Of a stretch of DNA of 64,000 bases, positions 35,451 through 42,839 are shown piece after piece (positions within the stretch are counted from its first letter, which is position 1; every line of letters starts with the position of its first letter). The notes below the pieces were generated by a model. The model had not been told where the DNA came from. It saw only the letters and a program-made list of their open reading frames with translations, and searched no databases. Position numbers and translations under genes: made by a program. The stretch is from Candidatus Lutacidiplasma silvani (GTDB taxonomy: Archaea; Thermoplasmatota; Thermoplasmata; Lutacidiplasmatales; UBA184): positions 259,651 through 323,650 of the forward strand of contig JAKIVZ010000001.1 of the NCBI GenBank assembly GCA_022750295.1, written 5' to 3'.

Positions 35451-36464
35451 ATGGCGAAGGCAGCGGTACTCGGCGCGAGCGGGTACCTCGGTGGCGAACT
35501 GATTCGGTTGTTATCGTACCATCCCGACATCGACGTCACCGAGGCCGTTTCGCGAAGCCAGGCGGGCAAGACCGTCGGCGAGGTCTCGCCCAGCGCGGAA
35601 CAGTACTCCGACATCGTCCTCCGCGCCAACTCCGACGGGATCGACGTCGACGTCGCCTTCCTCGCCCAGGGGGCCGGCGAAGCGATGCCGGTCGTCCCCT
35701 CGCTCCTTGAACGCGGGATCCGGGTCGTCGACCTCGGGCCGGACTACCGGCTGCCCTCCGCGGAGGAGTACGCGAGGGTGTACGGTCGACCCCACATCGA
35801 CGTCGAGCATCTTCCCGAGGCGGTCTACGGCCTCCCGGAGCTGTTCGGGGACCAGGTGAAGGGCGCCCGGCTCGTCGCGAACCCGGGCTGCTACCCCACC
35901 GCCACGCTCCTCGCGATCGCCCCCCTCGCCGCGGCGGGCGAACTCCACGGCCCGGTCGTCGTCGACGCGAAAAGCGGGACGTCGGGGACCGGGGCCCTGC
36001 CGTCCGCGTCCGCTCACCACCCCGAGGCGGCGCTGACCGTCCTTCCGTACGGCATGCCGGAGCATCGGCATGGGCCGGAGATGGCCGCGGCGCTCGGCCG
36101 CCTCGGCGCCCACCATGTTCCGATTGTCTTCGTCCCGCATGTCGTCCCGCTCGTCCGTGGGATCCTCTGCTCGATCTACGCCGCTCCGGGCGGCGGGGCG
36201 GACGCGGCCCGGTGGACCGCTCTCTACCAGCACCGGTACGAGGCGTCCCCGTTCGTCCGCGTGGGCGGGGTCCCCCGGCTCCCGTGGGCGCAGGGGACGA
36301 ATCGGTGCTACATTTCCGTCCAACCGGTCGGGAACGTCCCGGTCGTCTTCAGCGCGCTCGACAACCTCGGGAAGGGCGGGGCGGCCCAGGCGATCCAGAA
36401 CGCGAACTTGATGCTCGGGCTCGACGAGACCGCGGGTCTCTCGCTCCCCGGGTTCGGAGTCTGA
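35451..36464 (+). CDS. argC: N-acetyl-gamma-glutamyl-phosphate reductase
   Basis: A 337-aa NADPH-dependent reductase making N-acetylglutamate semialdehyde, the third step of arginine synthesis. The Rossmann motif GASGYLGGELIRLL is at the N-terminus, the catalytic C147 is in NPGCYPTA, and the conserved SGTSGTGA and EHRHGPE segments follow. It could in principle act on a LysW-bound substrate as in some archaea, but no lysW is seen and argJ is adjacent, favouring the acetyl pathway. It is first in a tight argCJBGH operon; a TCAATATCG box lies about 33-41 nt upstream. Confidence 0.92.
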   Translation: MAKAAVLGASGYLGGELIRLLSYHPDIDVTEAVSRSQAGKTVGEVSPSAEQYSDIVLRANSDGIDVDVAFLAQGAGEAMPVVPSLLERGIRVVDLGPDYRLPSAEEYARVYGRPHIDVEHLPEAVYGLPELFGDQVKGARLVANPGCYPTATLLAIAPLAAAGELHGPVVVDAKSGTSGTGALPSASAHHPEAALTVLPYGMPEHRHGPEMAAALGRLGAHHVPIVFVPHVVPLVRGILCSIYAAPGGGADAARWTALYQHRYEASPFVRVGGVPRLPWAQGTNRCYISVQPVGNVPVVFSALDNLGKGGAAQAIQNANLMLGLDETAGLSLPGFGV

Positions 36465-36466
36465 CG

Positions 36467-37711
36467 ATGCTGCGGGTCGCCGGTGGGATCACCGCGCCGC
36501 GCGGCTTCCGCGCCGCCGGCGTCGCGAGCGGCGTCAAGCGGAGCGGCCGGTCCGACCTTTCGGTCGTCGTCTCGTCGACCCCATGCGTCGCCGCCGGGGT
36601 GTTCACGACCAACCGGGTCCAGGCGGCCCCGGTCACCCTCGGCGCCGAGCGACTTCGCGCCTCGGCGACCACGGTCCGGGGGATCCTGACCGTGTCCGGA
36701 GTGGCGAACGCCCTCACCGGTCCGGAAGGGATCGAGGACAACCGCCGTCTCCTCGCGGCCGCCGAGGTCGAGCTGGGCCTTCCCGAAGGCTCGCTGCTCC
36801 CGGCGTGCACCGGGGTCATCGGACCCCGGCTCCCGGTCGACCGGATCGTCACCGCGCTCCCGCAACTCAAGGCGGCCCTCGAGGCGGCGGGCGACGGCGC
36901 CGAACGGGCCGCCCATGCGATCCTCACGACCGACACCCGGGCGAAGGTCGCCTCGGTCAAGGCCCGCTTGGCCGATGGGACGGTCGTCCGGGTCGGCGGG
37001 ATGGCGAAGGGAAGCGGCATGATCGCCCCCCGGATGGGTCCGATGCACGCGACGACCCTCGCGTACCTCACGACCGATGCGAAGATCCGGCCCGCCGCGC
37101 TCGCGCGGGTCCTCGCGCACGAGACCGAATCGACGTTCAACATGGTGAGCGTGGACGGCGACACCAGCACGAACGACACCATCTACGTCCTCGCGAACGG
37201 GGAGGCCGGCGGCGGGTTCGCCGACGACGACCCGGCGTTCGCGGAGGGCGTCCACGCGGTGCTCGAGTCGCTCGCCCGCCAGGTCGCGCGCGACGGCGAG
37301 GGCGCCACGAAGCTCCTCACGGTCAAGGTCACCGGGGCCCGCAACCTCGACGATGCGCGCGCCGCGGCGCGGGCGGTCGTCGGCTCGACGCTCGTCAAGG
37401 CCGCGCTCTTCGGGGCCGACCCGAACGTCGGGCGGATCGCGTGCGCGCTCGGCTACTCCGGCGCCCGGCTCGACCCGGACCGGATGGATGTCTCGATCCT
37501 CCGGCCCCGGCAATCGGTCCCGCTGATCGTCCGCGGCCGCCCGGCGCCGGCGCTCGAGAACGGGGGCGGCAACCGGATCCGGGACCTCCTCCGCCAGCTC
37601 GACGAAGTGCCGCTCGAGGTCCGACTGCACGAAGGACGGGCGTCCGCCACGGCGTGGGGCTGCGACCTCTCGTACGCCTACGTCCAGATCAACGCCGCGT
37701 ATCGGACGTGA
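36467..37711 (+). CDS. argJ: Glutamate N-acetyltransferase/amino-acid acetyltransferase ArgJ
   Basis: A 414-aa enzyme that moves the acetyl group from N-acetylornithine to glutamate, recycling it in arginine synthesis. It is made as a precursor that cuts itself before a threonine; here T196 in KGSGMIAPRMGPMHATTLAYL, where most homologues have NMATML. Other family segments are FTTNRVQAAPV, the TGVIG oxyanion hole (about 120) and the C-terminal DLSYAYVQINAAYRT. The ATG lies 2 nt after the argC stop. Whether it also uses acetyl-CoA cannot be told. Confidence 0.93.
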   Translation: MLRVAGGITAPRGFRAAGVASGVKRSGRSDLSVVVSSTPCVAAGVFTTNRVQAAPVTLGAERLRASATTVRGILTVSGVANALTGPEGIEDNRRLLAAAEVELGLPEGSLLPACTGVIGPRLPVDRIVTALPQLKAALEAAGDGAERAAHAILTTDTRAKVASVKARLADGTVVRVGGMAKGSGMIAPRMGPMHATTLAYLTTDAKIRPAALARVLAHETESTFNMVSVDGDTSTNDTIYVLANGEAGGGFADDDPAFAEGVHAVLESLARQVARDGEGATKLLTVKVTGARNLDDARAAARAVVGSTLVKAALFGADPNVGRIACALGYSGARLDPDRMDVSILRPRQSVPLIVRGRPAPALENGGGNRIRDLLRQLDEVPLEVRLHEGRASATAWGCDLSYAYVQINAAYRT

Positions 37712-37713
37712 CG

Positions 37714-38550
37714 ATGCCGCGGTCGATTCCCCTCGTCCTCAAGGTCGGAGGCAAGGAGACCGACCCATCGACCGGCCTCGGGGCCATCGTCGCGTTCGTC
37801 CTCCGGGCCCAACGGGCGGGCCGGGACGTCGTCGTCGTCCACGGGGGCGGCGAGGAGGTGACCGCCCGGGCGACGGAGCTCGGACTTCCGACGAAGAAGG
37901 TCGACGGCCAGCGCGTGACCGACCGGGCGCTCCTCGATGTCGTCATCGAGGTCCTCGCGGGCCGCGTCAACGGACGGATCGTCAACGCCCTCTCGGACGC
38001 GGGGGCTCCCGCCGTCGGCCTGAGCGGCCTCTCCGGCCGACTTCTCCCGGTCCAGCTCGCCGGGACTCCTCCCGGCTCCCTCGGACTCGTCGGCGAGCCA
38101 ACGGGCGCTCGGGTCCGGATCCTCCGAACGCTCCTCGACGAAGGATACACGCCGGTGGTCGCCCCGATCGGGACCGATCAAGACGGTGGAGTGTACAACG
38201 TGAACGCCGACCTCGCCGCCGGCGCGATCGCCGCCGGGCTGGGGGCCGACCTCCTCCTGATCACCGACGTACCGGCCGTTCGCGACGCCTCGGGCCACCC
38301 CCTCGCGGTCCTCGGCCCGGCCGACGTCGCCCGACTCCTCGCCTCGGGCGCGGCCCGGGACGGGATGATTCCGAAGGTCGCGGCCGCGAGCCGAGCGGTC
38401 GAGACGGGGGCGCGGTCGGCCTGGGTCGGTTCGGTCGACGGCCTGGCGGACGACGGACCCCGCCCCGACGCCGGAACCCGGTTCCCCGGCCGGGGCCGAC
38501 CGAACGCCGTTCCTCTCCTCCCCCGTCCCGCGCGGGAGGCACGACGATGA
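37714..38550 (+). CDS. argB: Acetylglutamate kinase
   Basis: A 278-aa amino-acid kinase phosphorylating N-acetylglutamate. KVGGKE at the N-terminus replaces the usual K-x-GG; VVVHGGGEEV, the VDGQRVTD segment, NVNADLAAGAIAAGLGADLLLITDV and GMIPKV are conserved ATP- and substrate-binding parts. The C-terminus adds a short Arg/Pro-rich tail. The ATG lies 2 nt after argJ, and the stop overlaps the argG ATG (ATGA). No N-terminal arginine-sensing helix is present, so feedback by arginine is not indicated in this enzyme. Confidence 0.92.
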   Translation: MPRSIPLVLKVGGKETDPSTGLGAIVAFVLRAQRAGRDVVVVHGGGEEVTARATELGLPTKKVDGQRVTDRALLDVVIEVLAGRVNGRIVNALSDAGAPAVGLSGLSGRLLPVQLAGTPPGSLGLVGEPTGARVRILRTLLDEGYTPVVAPIGTDQDGGVYNVNADLAAGAIAAGLGADLLLITDVPAVRDASGHPLAVLGPADVARLLASGAARDGMIPKVAAASRAVETGARSAWVGSVDGLADDGPRPDAGTRFPGRGRPNAVPLLPRPAREARR

Positions 38551-39824
38551 CGCAACCAACCCCAACGAAGTCCCACGTGGTCCTCGCCTACTCCGGCGGC
38601 CTCGACACCTCGGTCGCGATCCCCTGGATCGCGGAAAAGCACGACGCGGCCGTGACGGCGCTCACGGTCGACGTCGGCCAGCAGGGCGAGTTGACCGGCG
38701 CCCTCGACCGGGCCCGGGAGAACGGGGCCCGCGATGCACGACTCATCGATGCGAAGTCGACGTTCGTGGAGGAGTACTGCTTCCCGGCGCTCCAGGCGAA
38801 CGCCCTCTACGAGGGGATCTACCCGCTCTCGACGGCGCTCGCCCGCCCGCTGATCGCAAAGACCCTCGCGGAGACCGCCATGGCCCTCGGCGCCGACGCC
38901 GTCGCCCACGGGTGCACCGGCAAGGGGAACGACCAGGTCCGGTTCGACGTCGCGGTCCACACCCTCGCGCCCGAGCTCCGGGTGATCGCTCCCGTCCGCG
39001 AGTGGAACATGAACCGGGAGGACGAGATCGCGTACGCCCACGCCCACCACCTCAAGATCCGGGTGACGCCGGAGTCGCCCTACTCCGTGGACGAGAACCT
39101 GTGGGGACGGTCGATCGAGGGCGGACGACTCGAGGACGCGAACGTCGCGGCCCCCGAGGTCGTCTTCGACTGGACCGGGCACCCCGAGTCGTGGCCGGCC
39201 GAGCCCGAGACGCTCGTGGTGACGTTCGAGCGGGGGATCCCCGTGGCGGTCGACGGCGTCCGGCTCGACCCGGTCGAGCTCGTCCGGACGATGAACCGGC
39301 GCGCCGGTCAGCACGGCGTCGGCCGGATCGACCACGTCGAGGACCGCGTCGTCGGGATCAAGTCGCGCGAGACCTACGAGTGCCCGGGGGCGGTTGCGCT
39401 CGTGACGGCGCACCAGGCACTCGAGGCGCTCGTCCTCCCCCGGGACCTCCTGCAGTTCAAGTCGTCCGTCGACCGTCGGTTCTCTGACCTCGTCTACGAA
39501 GGGCTCTGGTTCTCCCCGCTCCGGGAAGCGCTCACCGCCTTCGTCCGCTCGACCCAGGAGGTCGTCACGGGCGACGTCACGCTGCGGCTCCACAAGGGGA
39601 GCTGCCGGGCGGTTGCGCGGCGGTCGGAGTACTCGCTCCTCTCGCACGAGCTCGCCACCTACGGGACCGGGAGCCGGTTCCCGCAGGAGCTCGCCGTCGG
39701 CTTCATCCACCTCTACGGGCTCCCGAACCAGCTGGCGCACGCCCGCGTCGCGGCCGCCCGGGCCGCCCACGCGGCGGCGGCGTCGTCCACCGATGCTCCG
39801 CGACCGGTTCTCCGCACCGCTTGA
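38547..39824 (+). CDS. argG: Argininosuccinate synthase
   Basis: A 425-aa ATP-dependent ligase joining citrulline and aspartate. The PP-loop AYSGGLDTSV is near residues 12-21, followed by HGCTGKGNDQVRF, SVDENLWGRS and YECPG-type family signatures. Length is slightly above the usual 400, due to an Ala-rich C-terminus that overlaps the argH start. It is the fourth gene of the operon and is coupled to argB by a 4-nt overlap. Confidence 0.94.
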   Translation: MTQPTPTKSHVVLAYSGGLDTSVAIPWIAEKHDAAVTALTVDVGQQGELTGALDRARENGARDARLIDAKSTFVEEYCFPALQANALYEGIYPLSTALARPLIAKTLAETAMALGADAVAHGCTGKGNDQVRFDVAVHTLAPELRVIAPVREWNMNREDEIAYAHAHHLKIRVTPESPYSVDENLWGRSIEGGRLEDANVAAPEVVFDWTGHPESWPAEPETLVVTFERGIPVAVDGVRLDPVELVRTMNRRAGQHGVGRIDHVEDRVVGIKSRETYECPGAVALVTAHQALEALVLPRDLLQFKSSVDRRFSDLVYEGLWFSPLREALTAFVRSTQEVVTGDVTLRLHKGSCRAVARRSEYSLLSHELATYGTGSRFPQELAVGFIHLYGLPNQLAHARVAAARAAHAAAASSTDAPRPVLRTA

Positions 39825-41244
39825 CCCCCGGGCGGCCGCGCTCTCGGTCTCGGTCGCCGAGGACCGGGCGCTGCTGGGCGCCGACCTCTGGGGGTCGGTG
39901 GTCCACGCCCAGATGCTGGGGGCGACCGGCATCGTCCCCCGCCGGAGCGCGTCGCGGATCGTCGTCGGACTCCGGGCGATCGCCCGCGACGCGGCGGCGG
40001 GGAAGTTCCCGCTCGACCCGGCGCTCGAGGACGTCCACCTCAACGTCGAAGCCGAACTGACCCGCCGGATCGGACCGGACGGCGAGCGGCTCCACACCGC
40101 CCGGAGCCGGAACGACCAGGTCGCGACCGACCTCGCGATCTCGCTCCGCGAATCGCTCCTCGGCCTCGAGCGGTCGGCCGCGACCGTCGCCGGGACCCTC
40201 GTCGGGGCCGCCCGCTCCCCCGACGGACGGCACGTCGTGGACGGCTGGACCCACACCCAGCCCGCGCAGCGGGTCTACTGGGGGCAGATCCTCGGGAGCC
40301 ACGCGCTCCGGTTCGTCCGGGACGCGGAGCGGTTCCGGCGCGTCCGCGAGAGGATCGAGGCGTCTCCCTTGGGAAGCGGCGCGATCGCCGGGACGTCGCT
40401 TCCCGTCGACCGGACGGCGACCGCCCGGGCGCTCGGCTTCCGCCGGCCGAGCGTCTCGTCGATCGACGCGGTCTCCGACCGCGATGCGGCCAGCGATGCG
40501 CTCTACGCGAGCGCGGTCGCGCTCCTGCACGCGAGCGGCTTCGCCGAAGAGCTCGTCCTCGGCTCGCTCCCCGGCGTCGACCGGGTCCGGCTCGGCGACC
40601 CGTTCGTGACGACGAGCTCGCTCATGCCCCACAAGCGGAACCCGGACCTCGCCGAGCTCGTGCGGGCCGAGAGCGCGCCCGCGATCGGCCGGCTCGTCTC
40701 CCACCTCGCGCTTCTGAAGGGACTGCCGATGGGGTACCACCGCGACCTCCAGGTCGGGAAACCGCTCGTCCTCGAGGGCCTCTCCCGGGCCCGCCTGTCC
40801 CTGGACGTCCTCGGCGCGATGGCGCGGGGGTCGAGTTTCCTCTCGCCACCGGCGACCGACGCGGCGACCGGTTCGGTCGAGGTCGCCGACGCCCTCGTCC
40901 GCGCCGGGGTCCCGTTCCGGTCCGCGCATCGGCGCGTGGGCCTCTGGCTCGCCCGCCGGGCGACCGAGAAGAGCCGGAACGCCCCGATCGGGACGGCCGA
41001 GCTCCGCGCCGAGTTTCCCGAGCTTCCCGACGACTTCCGGTTCCCCGGGGCCTGGGAGGAGCCGGAGCGGCGGGGGAGCGCCGGAGGGTCGTCCTGGCGA
41101 TCGGTCGACCGCCTGCTCGCCGAGGTCGACGCCCGCCGCCGTTCCGGCGAGCGGGCGGCGGCCACCGAACTTGTCCGACTCCAGAAGCTTCGTCGTACCG
41201 CGGGGGTCCCGGAACGGCTGTTCCGCCCCGCGGAAGATCCCTGA
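39793..41244 (+). CDS. argH: Argininosuccinate lyase
   Basis: A 483-aa lyase releasing arginine and fumarate, the last pathway step. It shows LHTARSRNDQVATD, the catalytic loop with TSSLMPHKRNPD (most homologues have GSSIMPQKKNPD) and GWTHTQPAQ. The C-terminus has an Arg-rich extension of about 40 residues. The start ATG at 39793 lies 32 nt inside argG, so the frame shift between the genes is tight; it gives the expected N-terminus (FSAPLDPRAAALSVSVAEDRALLGADLW). argF, argD and carAB are not in this window. Confidence 0.92.
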   Translation: MLRDRFSAPLDPRAAALSVSVAEDRALLGADLWGSVVHAQMLGATGIVPRRSASRIVVGLRAIARDAAAGKFPLDPALEDVHLNVEAELTRRIGPDGERLHTARSRNDQVATDLAISLRESLLGLERSAATVAGTLVGAARSPDGRHVVDGWTHTQPAQRVYWGQILGSHALRFVRDAERFRRVRERIEASPLGSGAIAGTSLPVDRTATARALGFRRPSVSSIDAVSDRDAASDALYASAVALLHASGFAEELVLGSLPGVDRVRLGDPFVTTSSLMPHKRNPDLAELVRAESAPAIGRLVSHLALLKGLPMGYHRDLQVGKPLVLEGLSRARLSLDVLGAMARGSSFLSPPATDAATGSVEVADALVRAGVPFRSAHRRVGLWLARRATEKSRNAPIGTAELRAEFPELPDDFRFPGAWEEPERRGSAGGSSWRSVDRLLAEVDARRRSGERAAATELVRLQKLRRTAGVPERLFRPAEDP

Positions 41245-41308
41245 TTTCCCGGCGCTCGCCGTGGGAGACCCGCACACCCGCGGGCCGAGCGCCGGAGGAC
41301 CGAACGGG

Positions 41309-41707
41309 TTAGGCGACCGCGGCTTCGTCGTCCGCCGCCGGGCGCGTCGGAAGCCGCGCGACGACCCACGGCGGGAGGACGGTCTTGCCGCTCATGGCGC
41401 CCTGGAGCAGCAGCGAGCGCTCCCGGGGCGAAAGTCCCGGATGCTGGCCGTAGAGGTGGATCTCGAGGCTCGCACGAGTGGCGTACTCCCGCGAGCAGAC
41501 AGGGCAGAGGAACACCTCGCTGTCCGCGCCGAACCGGGCGCATCCGCAGCCGAGCACGTGGCACGGCATCGGGGTCGCGCGGTCGCGGGGTCGGGCGAAG
41601 TGCCGGCGGACCCGGCCGTCCTGGGGAGCGAGTAGGTAGTGGCTGGCGCGGAGGTGACTGCATTCGCGGCAGGGGAGAAGTCGCAGATGTCGACGCTGGG
41701 TTACCAC
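41309..41707 (-). CDS. C2H2 zinc-finger protein
   Basis: A 132-aa small protein. A single classical finger CPVC-x12-H-x4-H (CPVCSREYATRASLEIHLYGQH, about residues 68-89) lies near the middle. An N-terminal CRECSHLRASH cluster and a CHVLGCGC segment add further possible metal ligands. The C-terminal part is Pro/Ala/Arg-rich. Spacing of the finger equals that of the tail of the S53 protease at 6887. Archaeal C2H2 proteins of this size are mostly DNA-binding regulators, but the target is unknown. The start is a GTG with a GAGGAGG SD-like sequence 14-20 nt upstream, preceded by a strongly structured leader. Confidence 0.75.
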   Translation of the reverse strand: MVTQRRHLRLLPCRECSHLRASHYLLAPQDGRVRRHFARPRDRATPMPCHVLGCGCARFGADSEVFLCPVCSREYATRASLEIHLYGQHPGLSPRERSLLLQGAMSGKTVLPPWVVARLPTRPAADDEAAVA

Positions 41708-41823
41708 GGTCGGTTCGCGTCCTCCTCAGTTGGGGCTCGTCGGCTCCGCTGGACCCGCCGGCACCGGCGGGTCCCAAGAGCCCCGAACTCCCTCGGCGGA
41801 GTTCGTGGCCGACGGGAATATAG
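41708..41823 (-). promoter_or_regulatory. Promoter and structured leader of the C2H2 gene
   Basis: On the minus strand CTATATT (41817-41823) is a TATA box about 110 nt before the start, giving a predicted start near 41795 and a leader of about 88 nt. An inverted repeat CGAACTCC/GGAGTTCG (41784-41805) straddles that start. A 10-11 bp hairpin GGACCCGCCG/CGGCGGGTCC (41751-41774) is enclosed by an outer helix of 7 bp plus 3 bp (41729-41738 with 41778-41788). The outer helix ends just before the GAGGAGG ribosome-binding sequence (41721-41727). Confidence 0.5.
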
Positions 41824-42022
41824 CGGGGGTGTCTCCAACGCGACAAGTCGTCTCGTTTGACGCATGAAGTACCGACACGTCGCACGGTGCATGTGAGTTC
41901 GGCGCATGCCCCCGAGGCGACATAACGGCTCGCTCGGCTCTCGACGCCGCCCGACCGAGCGGCGGCCGGACCTACGGAAACGTTGATGGGGGAGCCCTCG
42001 GTGCGGCCCGTAGGAGCGGTCG
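41824..42022. other. Intergenic region upstream of ACT regulator 2
   Basis: No gene is visible. ACATAACGG (41919-41927) resembles a TATA box but lies about 100 nt before the ATG at 42023. Nothing else is recognised. Confidence 0.4.
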
Positions 42023-42721
42023 ATGGCGGGAGAGCAACGGGTCGTCGGACCGACCGCCGCCGAGGTGACGCGGCGGTACATCGAGGACCATCCCGCGGTG
42101 CGCGACTGCCTCTCGTACAACATCCTCAACTTCACGAGCCTCGCGAAGAAGATCCGGCACGAGACGGGTCTCGCCAACCAGGAGGCGATCGAGGTCGCGT
42201 GCCGGCGCTACCAGCGCCAGATGCGGGCCGACCGGACCCTCGAGTCCCGGGTCCTCGAGGTCGTCAAGTCGAGCCGGCTCGAGGTCCGAACGCGCGTCGC
42301 GATCGTGACCGCCCGCTCCGACTGGGAGATGATGGGACGGGTCCTCGAGACCGGGCGGACCCTTCTCGCCGACCGACGGCATCTGCTCCAACTTCTGCAG
42401 GGGCCGAGTGCGGTCACGATCCTCTGCGAGGAGGACCTCGTCGACGCCGTCCTCGCCGCGACCGGGAAGCGGGCGACCCTCGGCGTGCACCGTCGCCTCT
42501 CGGCGGTCACCGTCCGGAGCCCCGAGACCATCGTCGACACCCCCGGAGTTCTCGCGTTCCTCGCGGGCGCGCTCTTCCGCTCCGGGATCAACTCGCTCGA
42601 GCTGATGAGCGTCTACACCGATTCGACGTTCGTCGTGCGGGAGACCGACGTCCTCCACGCGTTCCAGATCCTCTCCGGCCTCGTCCATCCGGCCGAACCC
42701 GAGCCCACCGGGTTCGAGTGA
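42023..42721 (+). CDS. ACT-domain predicted amino-acid metabolism regulator, copy 2
   Basis: A 232-aa paralogue of the protein at 34649, collinear along its length. Shared landmarks are a (T/A)RxYI(D/E)(E/D)HP segment at the N-terminus, the central (S/E)SRLEV(R/H)(T/A)RVAIV segment, TILCEE(D/S)L, and the TPGVLAFLAGALFRSGINSLELMSVYTDSTF segment that ends the ACT repeat. The N-terminal helices may bind DNA and the ACT repeats an amino acid. It lies 778 bp beyond the arg operon on the same strand and just ahead of the third binding-protein gene, so its targets could be either. Confidence 0.78.
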   Translation: MAGEQRVVGPTAAEVTRRYIEDHPAVRDCLSYNILNFTSLAKKIRHETGLANQEAIEVACRRYQRQMRADRTLESRVLEVVKSSRLEVRTRVAIVTARSDWEMMGRVLETGRTLLADRRHLLQLLQGPSAVTILCEEDLVDAVLAATGKRATLGVHRRLSAVTVRSPETIVDTPGVLAFLAGALFRSGINSLELMSVYTDSTFVVRETDVLHAFQILSGLVHPAEPEPTGFE

Positions 42722-42749
42722 CCGGCCCGACGGGTCCCGAACGTTCTCG

Positions 42750-42766
42750 CCGGCGGTTTCCGCCGG
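42750..42766. terminator. GC hairpin between ACT regulator 2 and solute-binding protein 3
   Basis: CCGGCGG, loop TTT, CCGCCGG lies 28 nt after the ACT gene stop and just before the TATA box of the next gene. It could end the upstream transcript or insulate the promoter. Confidence 0.4.
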
Positions 42767-42770
42767 AGAG

Positions 42771-42839
42771 GTATATATGAGTCGATGGTTAGGAGACCAC
42801 CCCGAGCCGAGAAGTTCTCGCTCTGGCCTTGGTGAATCG
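42771..42839 (+). promoter_or_regulatory. Promoter and stem-loop leader of solute-binding protein 3
   Basis: GTATATATGA (42771-42780) is a strong TATA box about 68 nt before the ATG at 42840. A 5-bp stem-loop CGAGA-AGT-TCTCG lies at 42808-42820, and GGTGA (42831-42835) is the SD-like sequence. An in-frame ATG at 42777 sits inside the TATA box and is therefore rejected as the start. Confidence 0.6.

Noticed and set aside
35451-41244. LysW-dependent lysine/arginine pathway
   Set aside because: No LysW-like small acidic carrier gene is present and ArgJ is, so the acetylated arginine route is the simpler reading.
42777-42839. Earlier ATG for solute-binding protein 3
   Set aside because: It lies inside the TATA box, lacks an SD, and the added residues resemble neither paralogue.
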